Of a DNA stretch of 64,000 nt, positions 18,769 through 26,563 are shown piece by piece; position 1 is the stretch's first letter; every line of letters starts with the position of its first letter. Position numbers and translations under genes: made by a program. The stretch lies in NCBI RefSeq assembly GCF_003946645.1, contig NZ_RHOU01000001.1, positions 310,001 through 374,000 of the forward strand, in the 5' to 3' direction. The DNA is from Lapidilactobacillus wuchangensis (lineage in GTDB: Bacteria; Bacillota; Bacilli; Lactobacillales; Lactobacillaceae). The notes below the pieces were generated by a model that was not told the origin of the DNA, did no database searches, and saw only the letters and a list, made by a program, of their open reading frames with translations.

Positions 18769-19254
18769 TCACCCTCGTAATTTTTGTTGTAATAATTTAG
18801 CCGCTTGTGGTGTTAAATACTGACTAACATCACCGCCAAAGCGAACGACTTCCTTGATCATACTTGAAGAAACATAGGCTAATTCAGGATCCGCGAGCAG
18901 GAGTACCGTCTCTATTTCCGGCGCTAAACTCCGATTCATGGCCGCAATTCCCGATTCATAAGTCACATCTTCAGCATTACGAATACCACGGACCAGAAAC
19001 TGCGCCCCAACTTCTTGGGCCAAGCTGGTAGTTAACGTGGCTGGCCGGGCAACGACTTGCACCTGTGCTAAGTCTTTGGTAGCCGTCTCAATAATACTAG
19101 TACGTTCCGCAACCGACAAAGTGTAGTGTTTACTATTATTGGTCATCACCGCCACAATCACTTGGTCAAAGACTTTCAAAGCTTGTTTTAACGTTGCTAA
19201 ATGACCGCGTGTAAATGGATCAAAACTACCTGCAAATAAGGCAATCTTCGTCAT
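18769..19254 (-). CDS. coaD: Pantetheine-phosphate adenylyltransferase
   Basis: 161 residues, the family length. It adds AMP to 4'-phosphopantetheine in coenzyme A synthesis. The nucleotidyltransferase motif TRGH in GSFDPFTRGHL is at about residues 10-20, and the second signature VSSSMIKEV is near residue 130. ATG 19254 overlaps the rsmD stop, with AAGGAG upstream inside rsmD, so the two are translationally coupled. Confidence 0.97.
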   Translation of the reverse strand: MTKIALFAGSFDPFTRGHLATLKQALKVFDQVIVAVMTNNSKHYTLSVAERTSIIETATKDLAQVQVVARPATLTTSLAQEVGAQFLVRGIRNAEDVTYESGIAAMNRSLAPEIETVLLLADPELAYVSSSMIKEVVRFGGDVSQYLTPQAAKLLQQKLRG

Positions 19255-19817
19255 TAGACCGTCTCCTTCTGATATCGCCAAACTGTGACATGAGTTAAAC
19301 CATAATCATGGGTTTTTACAAAATGATAAGCTTCGGGAATCGTTGCCAAATCCACTGCTTCGTCAGTCTCGGCAACAATTAGCGACTGATCATTCACCAA
19401 ATTAAGGGCCACAAATTTAGTTAACAAAGTCCCAATAATCTTAAAACGATATGGTGGGTCTAAGAAAATTAAATCAAACTGCTGCTCACTAGCGGAAAAC
19501 TCGGCCAATGCTGTTTCAGCAGCCTGACGCCGCAATGTAAATTGCTCTGGCGCCTTAGTCACGGCGATATTCTGGGTAATCACCAGTTGTGCCTGTCGTT
19601 GCTTGTCAACTAAATAAGCATGATCACAGCCGCGAGAAACGGCCTCAATGCCTAAACCACCAGTTCCAGCGAAGAGATCCAAAACTTGACCGCCATCAAA
19701 ATAAGGCCCAATCATACTAAACATGGCCTCTTTAACTTTATCAGTCGTTGGCCGCGTCTTCGTGCCAGGAACTGCCGTGAGCCGGCGACCGCCAAATTTA
19801 CCAGTAATAATTCTCAA
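19254..19817 (-). CDS. rsmD: 16S rRNA (guanine966-N2)-methyltransferase
   Basis: 187 residues. It has a Rossmann SAM-binding motif VLDLFAGTGGLGIEA (about 45-59) and the catalytic DPPY motif (LIFLDPPYRF, about 119-128), which together mark RsmD. It methylates G966 of 16S rRNA in the 30S subunit. The start is TTG 19817, four bases inside the end of ylbG, with GGTGG upstream; the conserved N-terminus MRIITGKFGGR begins there. Confidence 0.96.
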   Translation of the reverse strand: MRIITGKFGGRRLTAVPGTKTRPTTDKVKEAMFSMIGPYFDGGQVLDLFAGTGGLGIEAVSRGCDHAYLVDKQRQAQLVITQNIAVTKAPEQFTLRRQAAETALAEFSASEQQFDLIFLDPPYRFKIIGTLLTKFVALNLVNDQSLIVAETDEAVDLATIPEAYHFVKTHDYGLTHVTVWRYQKETV

Positions 19818-20095
19818 ATGTTGCCACCATCGCTTTGTGAAGCAGCTTCTTGATCAAGCTTTTTGCCGAAACTCATATTTAATTCGTGCCGATGAGAAAT
19901 TTCCACCAGCCGCACAAACCGGAGATTATTTAAGGCATTGATCACCCGATCTGCTTGATCATAATCAATGTAAATTACTACATATTTCATGCGTTTCGAA
20001 ATATAGGCAATCATGCCATAACGCCGCAGTTGCCGCACTTGTTTTAATGAATAAACCCAGACGGATAAAGATAGTCGTTTTTTAACTGTAAACAT
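19814..20095 (-). CDS. ylbG: YlbG family protein (DUF2129)
   Basis: About 93 residues, matching the YlbG family in length, composition and place between ftsW and rsmD. The core SVWVYSLKQVRQLRRYGMIAYISKRMKYVVIYID is typical. The biochemical role is unknown. Three tandem ATG codons (20101, 20098, 20095) are possible starts; the last gives the best distance to AAAGAGG. The gene overlaps both neighbours by a few bases, so the unit is translated as a coupled operon. Confidence 0.88.
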   Translation of the reverse strand: MFTVKKRLSLSVWVYSLKQVRQLRRYGMIAYISKRMKYVVIYIDYDQADRVINALNNLRFVRLVEISHRHELNMSFGKKLDQEAASQSDGGNI

Positions 20096-20097
20096 CA

Positions 20098-21303
20098 TCA
20101 TGCCTCTTTTTTAATTTCTTGAAGACGTTGCTGTTGGCGCTTATCATAAGCACTAATATTCATTAGTAAGCCCATGCAGACCGACAAAATCAGCATACTT
20201 GAGCCACCATAACTAATAAACGGCAACGTCACCCCAGTAATCGGTAAAACACCAAGTACCCCACCAATATTAAAGAGGACTTGGATAAAAATCATCGTGC
20301 CAATCCCATAACAAATCAACGCTAAATAAGTGTTGCGCCGAACGCGAATACCAATATAAATGCTGCGGATAATCAGAATTCCTAACAAAATAATGATAAT
20401 TGCAACGCCAATCACACCAAGCTCTTCAGCTGTGATCGATAAAATGAAATCGGTATAAGGTTCCGGTAAATAACCCATTTTCTGAATACTGCGGCCCAGT
20501 CCGCGACCAAACCAGCCACCATTATTAATGGCATAATAAGAATTAACTAGCTGTTGACCACCATGCTGAGCCACTTGAAACGGATGAAACAAATCTTGAA
20601 TTCGGGCTAATTGATAACCACTAATTTTCAACGTTTTCAAAATTGGCGAATTAGTATCCAAATGACCTAAGAAATAAATCCCAAAAGTCAAAAATGATCC
20701 TAAAACTGCGAAAATTCCCGCCGAAAAAATCCAAGGAATCCCACTGGCTGCCACCATTACCATGGTAATCAACAGTAAAATGCCGGCACCACCCATATCT
20801 GGTTGCAGGGCCGCCAAGAACATGAAAAACATGGCCAACAAAACTGGTGCTGTAATGGTTTTTAAGTAAGCATGATAATGTAAATCAGTTTCTTTACGAC
20901 CAAAGATGAAAGCCAAGTAAATAATCAAACCAAACTTGGATATTTCCACTGGTTGAATGGTAATCCCAAAAATATTGATCCAGCCAACCGCGCCGTTAAC
21001 TGCCGCACTAGGCCGTAAAATTTTCAAAAACAGTAAGGAAATCATGAACGCTAAAGAAACGCCCAGAATCAGGAGCACAACTTTTCGATAATAAAACAAT
21101 TGTACCCGTAATAAATAAGTAAAAAATGCCAGAAATATACCGATTAAGGCAAAGCCAAGTTGTTTCTTAAAATAAGCATCTGCCGGCAATTTATTGGCCA
21201 ACAAGATACCAGAGCTGGCTGAGTAGACCATTACTACACCGATGGCCACTAAGACTAAGTAAGGTGCTAGAATCCACCAATCTAAATAGCGAAACTTTTT
21301 CAA
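20098..21303 (-). CDS. ftsW: Cell division peptidoglycan polymerase FtsW
   Basis: 401 residues with about ten membrane segments of the SEDS family. The signature pair is present: YAINNGGWFGRGLGRSIQKMGYLPEPYTDFI (about 240-275) and TGVTLPFISYGGSSML (about 355-370). With a class B PBP it polymerises septal peptidoglycan. The start codon is TTG 21303, supported by GGAGG about 10 bases upstream and by the conserved MKKFRYLDWW start. It opens the operon ftsW-ylbG-rsmD-coaD-ylbL. Confidence 0.95.
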   Translation of the reverse strand: MKKFRYLDWWILAPYLVLVAIGVVMVYSASSGILLANKLPADAYFKKQLGFALIGIFLAFFTYLLRVQLFYYRKVVLLILGVSLAFMISLLFLKILRPSAAVNGAVGWINIFGITIQPVEISKFGLIIYLAFIFGRKETDLHYHAYLKTITAPVLLAMFFMFLAALQPDMGGAGILLLITMVMVAASGIPWIFSAGIFAVLGSFLTFGIYFLGHLDTNSPILKTLKISGYQLARIQDLFHPFQVAQHGGQQLVNSYYAINNGGWFGRGLGRSIQKMGYLPEPYTDFILSITAEELGVIGVAIIIILLGILIIRSIYIGIRVRRNTYLALICYGIGTMIFIQVLFNIGGVLGVLPITGVTLPFISYGGSSMLILSVCMGLLMNISAYDKRQQQRLQEIKKEA

Positions 21304-21344
21304 TGTCCAGCATCCTCCCTCAGTTGAACAATTGTATCTTGTTT

Positions 21345-21374
21345 ATTATAACACCCGGCAAATTGTAACCACAA
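21345..21374 (-). promoter_or_regulatory. ftsW promoter
   Basis: Minus strand TTGTGG, 18-base spacer, TATAAT; about 45 bases upstream of the TTG start. Confidence 0.55.
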
Positions 21375-21486
21375 ATTATGTTTTCATTCTTAAAAAAGTT
21401 TAAGTTGTTAATTTTGGCAACTTAGCAACTGGTTAAAATATTGAAGCTATGATATCAGTTCCAAACCGTAATCTTAATAATCAAAT

Positions 21487-21535
21487 AGTCAGCTTAGTTA
21501 CCTCGGTTAAAAATCGAGATTTCTAAGCTGACTAT
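21487..21535. terminator. Interrupted terminator hairpin after the SRPBCC gene
   Basis: ATAGTCAGCTTAG pairs with CTAAGCTGACTAT, and CCTCG with CGAG after internal mismatches. Apart from this and the ftsW promoter, the 350-base gap 21304-21652 shows nothing I can identify. Confidence 0.6.
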
Positions 21536-21652
21536 TCTTTACACGCCTTAGTTCGGATCGTTATCAAGAAGGTCATTGTGACCTGGCAACAAATCTTCAA
21601 CTGCTGTTACTGCCGACTTTCTGCCATAAACAAATCGATACCCGAACATTGC

Positions 21653-22066
21653 TTATTCAGCTAACCGCACAAGATTAGTTAAATTGTGATAAAAGGCCTT
21701 TTTGGCCGTTGGCTTTACCAGTGCCAACAGTGGCCTTGGTAAGGTGGATTGCAGCACCATAAATTCTTCGCGAATCAAAGTCAATTGCTCACCATGATCA
21801 GCTGTTAGTTTAAAGATCAGTTGATAACTCAACCGGGGACCTTGCCCCAGATAAATAATTTGCTGACCTGCTGTTTGGATCTGAATTGATTCTTGTTGAT
21901 TAATAGCTGTCTCAGTACGACTAAGCTCGGCGCCTTGGTCAGTTAGCTGCACCTCACTGATTGATCGATTCCATAAGGCTAGCTGACTTAAATCAGCTAG
22001 TAGTGAGCGTACCCGATCAATTGGTGCCGTGGTGGTAATCATATTTGTAAAAAGCATTGTTGTCAT
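21653..22066 (-). CDS. SRPBCC-fold (START/polyketide cyclase-like) small protein
   Basis: About 137 residues. The pattern TAPIDRVRSLLADLSQLALWNRSISEVQL near the N-terminus and a C-terminal amphipathic helix resemble SRPBCC lipid- or small-molecule-binding proteins; no catalytic residues are evident. Several in-frame ATGs exist; 22066 lies 9 bases after AAGGAGG. It follows the Rgg-like regulator gene after a 74-base gap on the same strand, so the regulator may control it. Function unknown. Confidence 0.7.
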   Translation of the reverse strand: MTTMLFTNMITTTAPIDRVRSLLADLSQLALWNRSISEVQLTDQGAELSRTETAINQQESIQIQTAGQQIIYLGQGPRLSYQLIFKLTADHGEQLTLIREEFMVLQSTLPRPLLALVKPTAKKAFYHNLTNLVRLAE

Positions 22067-22140
22067 CTTCATGACCTCCTTAATTGATAGCCTAAATATA
22101 CTTGCTTGCTAACATAAGGAAAAATCAGAATACTAATATT

Positions 22141-22962
22141 TTAAAAATGTTCATTGACTTTTTCATGAAACAGGCTAACCAGAAACTGCTGATGCTCTAG
22201 ATCCATTAGCTGTTCATGACGTTGACCATTAACAGCGGCTATCTCTGCTAACAACCGATAATCATTAGCCAACATGTAATGAGAATCATGGCCCGCCGCA
22301 AACTCAATTCCCGCTCTCAGATAATCAGTGGCCGCTTGCTCGTCATTCAAGTCAAACTGAATTAAAGCTGCTAAGTAGAAAACAACATTTAAATCTTCCT
22401 CAAAAGGCGCCGCTCTAATGCCCGTCAAGGCACGTTTGACTAAATCAGCTACTGCGTGATGTTGCTTGTTCCGAACCAGAATTAAGGCCAGCGAAACTAA
22501 GCATAATCGTGACAATGCGGTTAATGGTTGGAGTGGCGCAATCAAGTTGACGGCCATTTTCAAATCTTGGTGTGCGTTGGTCAACGTGGCCTCGGTTTGA
22601 AATTCAGCAATCCCCAAATAATAGTAATATGCCTGGGTCTGCGTATCAGTTGTAATTGCTGCCAACGTTTGTGGCTGCTGCAAAAAGACCTTTAAGGCTT
22701 GATACTGATGTTGATTACACAACTCACTAATGGTCGTATTGATTGGGTCCTGATCACTAATCGCAAAGTTAGCGGCCAAACTGAACTGATTCAAATCGAT
22801 TTTTAAGCGCTGGCATAAGGCCAACATCAATTTAGCATTTGGTGTATAACGATTGTTTTCAATCGCCGACAACATTGATTGTGAACAGATTCCGTTTGCT
22901 AACTGTTTTTGTGATTTGTTTTGTGCTTGGCGCGTTGCTTTCAGAATACTACCTAACGACAT
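22141..22962 (-). CDS. Rgg/PlcR-like XRE-family transcriptional regulator
   Basis: 273 residues. An N-terminal helix-turn-helix (about residues 5-58: LKATRQAQNKSQKQLANGICSQSMLSAIENNRYTPN) is followed by a long TPR-like helical domain, the layout of Rgg/GadR/MutR/PlcR regulators, which often bind peptide pheromones. ATG 22962 is preceded by GGAGGTG. No adjacent pheromone gene with a ribosome binding site is visible. It lies between the typA terminator and a small SRPBCC gene in the same direction, its most likely local target. Confidence 0.8.
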   Translation of the reverse strand: MSLGSILKATRQAQNKSQKQLANGICSQSMLSAIENNRYTPNAKLMLALCQRLKIDLNQFSLAANFAISDQDPINTTISELCNQHQYQALKVFLQQPQTLAAITTDTQTQAYYYYLGIAEFQTEATLTNAHQDLKMAVNLIAPLQPLTALSRLCLVSLALILVRNKQHHAVADLVKRALTGIRAAPFEEDLNVVFYLAALIQFDLNDEQAATDYLRAGIEFAAGHDSHYMLANDYRLLAEIAAVNGQRHEQLMDLEHQQFLVSLFHEKVNEHF

Positions 22963-23030
22963 GGTGCACCTCCGCAATAGCAATAATTTTTCTTAACCAG
23001 GAATAAAGTTTTAGCAAAAATAATCCAGCC

Positions 23031-23067
23031 ACAAAAAAACTAGCCAGAAAATAAATTCTGACCAGTT
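23031..23067 (-). terminator. typA terminator
   Basis: AACTGGTCAGAA/TTCTGGCTAGTT stem with G-U pairs, four-base loop, then T run on the minus strand. Confidence 0.8.
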
Positions 23068-23081
23068 AAGCATTCTTTTGA

Positions 23082-24929
23082 TTATTTGTCGTTGGCAGCC
23101 ATCTTACGACGTTTGTCATTCTTACGACGTTCGTTAGTATTTAAAATCTTTTTACGTAAACGAACGCTTGTTGGTGTTACTTCACAGTATTCGTCTTCGT
23201 TCAAGAATTCAATTGATTCTTCCAATGACATCGTCCGTGGTGTCCGAATGGCAGCAGCATGGTCTTTACCAGCGGCACGAGTGTTAGTTAAGTTTTTACC
23301 CTTAGTAACGTTAACTGCGATGTCTTGATCACGGTTACTTTGACCAACAATCATCCCTTCATAAACGTCAACGCCGGCATCAACGAATAATTCACCACGA
23401 TCTTCAACAGATTGCAAACTATAAGTTGTGGCAGTACCTTGGTTGATTGAAACCAAAGCACCTGATTGACGACCAGGGTTCCAGTTACGAACAACAGGCA
23501 TGTACTTCTCGAATGAGTGGTTCATGATCCCGTAACCACCAGTTTGAGATAAGAATTCAGTTGAATAACCAATCAAGCCACGAGATGGTGCTAAGAAGAT
23601 CATCCGAGTTTGACCGTTACCAAGTGATTCCATGTTCTTCATGTCACCTTTACGTTGGGCCATTGAGTCAATCACAGAACCAACATAATTGTCAGGTGTA
23701 TCGATTTGAACACTTTCAAATGGTTCTGAAAGCTTGCCATCGATTTCGCGATAGATAACTTCAGGACGAGAAAGTTGTAACTCGAAGCCTTCACGACGCA
23801 TTTCTTCAACTAGAATCGATAAATGTAATTCCCCACGACCTGAGACAACCCAAGCACCTGGTAAATCAGTATCATCAACCCGTAATGAAACGTCAGTGTG
23901 CAATTGTGACTTCAAACGGTCTTCGATCTTACGAGGAGTCACGAATTTACCTTCTTTACCGGCAAATGGTGAGTCGTTAACGGCAAAAGTCATTTGCAAA
24001 GTTGGCGCATCGATCCGTAAGATTGGTAACCGGTCTTGATGATCAACTGGTGTGACTGTTTCACCAACGAAGATATCTTCCATCCCAGAAACGGCAATCA
24101 AATCGCCGGCCTTAGCTTCATTAACTTCAATTCGTTTCAAACCGAAGAAACCAAATAATTTAGTTACTCGGAAGTTTTTGGCAGATCCGTCCAATTTCAA
24201 AACAGAAACGCTATCGCCAATTTTGATTTTACCACGGAAAATTCGGCCAATACCAACACGACCAACATAATCGTTGTAGTCTAACATGGCAACTTGGAAT
24301 TGTAATGGTTCGTCGCTGTTATCAACAGGAGCTGGAATTGTATCCAAAATTGTGTCGAAAACAGGTGCCATCGTATGTTTCTGAGTATCCAAATCAGCAT
24401 CCATACTTGAAGTACCATTAACGGCACTAGTATAAACAACTGGGAAGTCTAATTGATCTTCGTCAGCACCTAATTCGATAAATAATTCCAGAACTTCGTC
24501 GACAACTTCTTCAGGACGAGCACCAGGACGGTCAATCTTGTTGATCACAACGATTGGTGTTAAATGTTGTTCCAAAGCTTTCTTCAAAACGAACCGTGTT
24601 TGTGGCATCGTACCTTCAAAAGCATCGACAACTAACAGCACACCATCAACCATTCGCATGATCCGTTCAACTTCACCACCAAAGTCAGCATGTCCTGGGG
24701 TGTCCAAGATGTTGATTTTGTGATCGTGATAATCAACGGCCGTTACTTTAGATAAGATGGTAATCCCACGTTCCCGTTCAATTGGGTTGGAATCCATCGC
24801 CCGATCTTCCAAATTGATATGTTCATCAAGGGTATCAGATTGTTTTAATAATTCATTAACTAAGGTTGTTTTACCATGATCGACATGGGCGATGATGGCA
24901 ATGTTTCGAATATCTTCACGTGTTTTCAC
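23082..24929 (-). CDS. typA: Ribosome-associated GTPase TypA/BipA
   Basis: 615 residues with GTPase, EF-G-like and unique C-terminal domains. G1 is [10 protein letters not shown] near residue 15, G3 [13 protein letters not shown]4 NKIDRPGA. It binds ribosomes and supports assembly and growth under stress or cold. The frame is open upstream, but the GTG at 24927-24929 follows GGAAGGAAG and starts the conserved [15 protein letters not shown], so it is taken as the start. Monocistronic, with its own terminator. Confidence 0.96.
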   Translation of the reverse strand: MKTREDIRNIAIIAHVDHGKTTLVNELLKQSDTLDEHINLEDRAMDSNPIERERGITILSKVTAVDYHDHKINILDTPGHADFGGEVERIMRMVDGVLLVVDAFEGTMPQTRFVLKKALEQHLTPIVVINKIDRPGARPEEVVDEVLELFIELGADEDQLDFPVVYTSAVNGTSSMDADLDTQKHTMAPVFDTILDTIPAPVDNSDEPLQFQVAMLDYNDYVGRVGIGRIFRGKIKIGDSVSVLKLDGSAKNFRVTKLFGFFGLKRIEVNEAKAGDLIAVSGMEDIFVGETVTPVDHQDRLPILRIDAPTLQMTFAVNDSPFAGKEGKFVTPRKIEDRLKSQLHTDVSLRVDDTDLPGAWVVSGRGELHLSILVEEMRREGFELQLSRPEVIYREIDGKLSEPFESVQIDTPDNYVGSVIDSMAQRKGDMKNMESLGNGQTRMIFLAPSRGLIGYSTEFLSQTGGYGIMNHSFEKYMPVVRNWNPGRQSGALVSINQGTATTYSLQSVEDRGELFVDAGVDVYEGMIVGQSNRDQDIAVNVTKGKNLTNTRAAGKDHAAAIRTPRTMSLEESIEFLNEDEYCEVTPTSVRLRKKILNTNERRKNDKRRKMAANDK

Positions 24930-25040
24930 TAATGTTTTCTTCCTTCCAAAAAGCATAGGTAATAAGCTCTCTCGTACAGTCAAGTAAAATAATACCATAA
25001 ATATGAGCCAGCTTACAGAAAATTATTCATAAAATCGGTT

Positions 25041-25814
25041 TCAATTTTGTAATTTCTGAAATGACCGCCAAATTTCGGGAATTCCAGCGATAATAACTTC
25101 CCGATCTCGCAGCTGTGGTTGTTGACCAGCTAAATTATGAGCTTCGATGCCAATGCCTTGACCAATCGCCCAACCTGCAGCCACATCCCAAGGTGATAAT
25201 GAGGAAACATAACCATTTTGCTGGCCCGTAATGACTTGAATGAATTCAAGGCCAGCACTACCTGTTACCCGCACACCAGAAGTTTGGGCCGCCAAATCTT
25301 GCAAGTGATATTTATTAGCAGCGTACATCATGGCATTGACGCCTAGCAAACCTTCAGCAATTGGTGCCGGCTCGATTTGCTTTAAAGGATAGCCGTTTAA
25401 TTGCACACCAGTTTCGGCACCGCCGACTAATAATTTCGCGCCAATCACATCGAGAATGGCCCCGACTAATGGTTGACCATCTAAATAAACACCGATCATC
25501 GTCGCGAAATTATTTTTTTGGCGGACAAAGTTCATGGTGCCATCAATTGGATCAACGAAGAAAACCAATCCTGATAAATCAGTTAACTGATCACCAAAAC
25601 CCTCTTCGCCACAAATATGCGCTTCAGGGTAATGAGCCCGAATTTGTTGCACATAAAACTGCTCCGTTTGCTTGTCCAAATTGGTCACTAAATCATTACG
25701 GCCACTTTTAGTACTCACCTTTAAAGGACTATGTAAATCACGCCGTAATTGATCACCAACAATCGATAACCATTCGACTAAATCTTGTTGAATTTTAAGC
25801 GTTGCCTGTACCAT
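25041..25814 (-). CDS. Inositol monophosphatase family phosphatase
   Basis: 257 residues. The three Mg2+ signatures are present: GEEGFGDQL (about 70), FFVDPIDGTMNFV (about 86-98) and SPWDVAAGWAIG (about 205-216). Relatives hydrolyse inositol-1-phosphate, 3'-phosphoadenosine 5'-phosphate or similar sugar phosphates; the substrate here is unknown. The ATG follows ATGAGGT. It is downstream of the UPF0223 gene with a 16-base gap, the same pair as yktA-yktC of B. subtilis. Confidence 0.92.
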   Translation of the reverse strand: MVQATLKIQQDLVEWLSIVGDQLRRDLHSPLKVSTKSGRNDLVTNLDKQTEQFYVQQIRAHYPEAHICGEEGFGDQLTDLSGLVFFVDPIDGTMNFVRQKNNFATMIGVYLDGQPLVGAILDVIGAKLLVGGAETGVQLNGYPLKQIEPAPIAEGLLGVNAMMYAANKYHLQDLAAQTSGVRVTGSAGLEFIQVITGQQNGYVSSLSPWDVAAGWAIGQGIGIEAHNLAGQQPQLRDREVIIAGIPEIWRSFQKLQN

Positions 25815-25830
25815 AATCTACCTCATTTCA

Positions 25831-26106
25831 TTATTTCATTTTGATTGTTGCGCCCTTGGCCTGACTAACTGCTTTTTGAACCGCATAAATCGAGTAACCA
25901 CTGACCCGTTTAAATTCCCGATCGATCTGACGCTGATCCATCTTAGCTGGAAAAAGTGTCTGATAATGCTGCCAAGCTTTCTGAAAATCAGCAACATTCA
26001 GTTTCGTTTCATAAGCATCTTCCGTTAAATTAAAAATTGCCATCGCGGCTAATAATTGTTCTTGATTCCATTCTGGATCTAGTGGGTAACTATAATTAGT
26101 ATCCAT
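25831..26106 (-). CDS. UPF0223 family protein (YktA-like)
   Basis: 91 residues, small and helical, with the UPF0223 pattern YSYPLDPEWNQEQLLAAMAIFN at the start and VSGYSIYAVQKAV near the C-terminus. Function unknown. ATG 26106 lies 8 bases after AAGGAG; a GTG three codons upstream overlaps that site. It forms a two-gene unit with the phosphatase and is divergent from pox. Confidence 0.88.
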   Translation of the reverse strand: MDTNYSYPLDPEWNQEQLLAAMAIFNLTEDAYETKLNVADFQKAWQHYQTLFPAKMDQRQIDREFKRVSGYSIYAVQKAVSQAKGATIKMK

Positions 26107-26276
26107 TGTATTCACTCCTTAGATTGTGGCTTAATTTTAACACATTTACGCCTTTTTTAGGAATTTGATTCGCATCCCTGTCACCTCTTAGTCAGGACTT
26201 TTTAATTAGTAACTGTTTCACACAACTAAACCAAGCTGTTATATTTTTAAATGTTCTTTATTCATTTAATGTTATT

Positions 26277-26296
26277 CAATGATTATATAATCATTG
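26277..26296. promoter_or_regulatory. 20-bp perfect palindrome in the pox upstream region
   Basis: CAATGATTATATAATCATTG is self-complementary over all 20 bases. It lies about 170 bases upstream of the pox -35, in the 457-base divergent gap between the UPF0223 gene and pox. It may be an operator; the protein is unknown. Confidence 0.5.
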
Positions 26297-26447
26297 CAGT
26301 AAAGCTGTTTAACCAAAAATAAAAAAGATTTGGCCACAATAATTTCCTCAAAACTGCCACCTAAAAAATTATTTTTAGAGCTAATCCTCTTAAAGAATCG
26401 TCGCCAAACCTTGTCTAGTCAGCGTTTGTGAAAGCGGTTCATAAAAC

Positions 26448-26477
26448 TTGCCAACTTCTTGCGCTATCCCGTATAAT
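26448..26477 (+). promoter_or_regulatory. pox promoter
   Basis: TTGCCA, 18-base spacer, TATAAT. Expected transcription start near 26484. Confidence 0.75.
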
Positions 26478-26485
26478 TAATCTGT

Positions 26486-26499
26486 TGCAACCGTTTGCA
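26486..26499 (+). promoter_or_regulatory. Catabolite-response element (cre) at the pox start site
   Basis: TGCAACCGTTTGCA matches the CcpA cre consensus TGNAANCGNWNNCA at every position. It sits 8 bases after the -10 hexamer, over the expected start site, where bound CcpA should block transcription. Confidence 0.75.
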
Positions 26500-26563
26500 T
26501 AATGTGTTACATTGTCTACGAACAAATTGTTTACAATCTTTATCTTATTGGGGGATATCAATC

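Noticed and set aside
21378-21425. 15-residue hydrophobic peptide that could be an Rgg pheromone
   Set aside because: No ribosome binding site and it overlaps the ftsW promoter; not adjacent to the regulator's start.
26495-26563. Upstream extension of pyruvate oxidase
   Set aside because: The 23 codons overlap the cre and transcription start, and the family N-terminus begins at the later ATG, which has the ribosome binding site.
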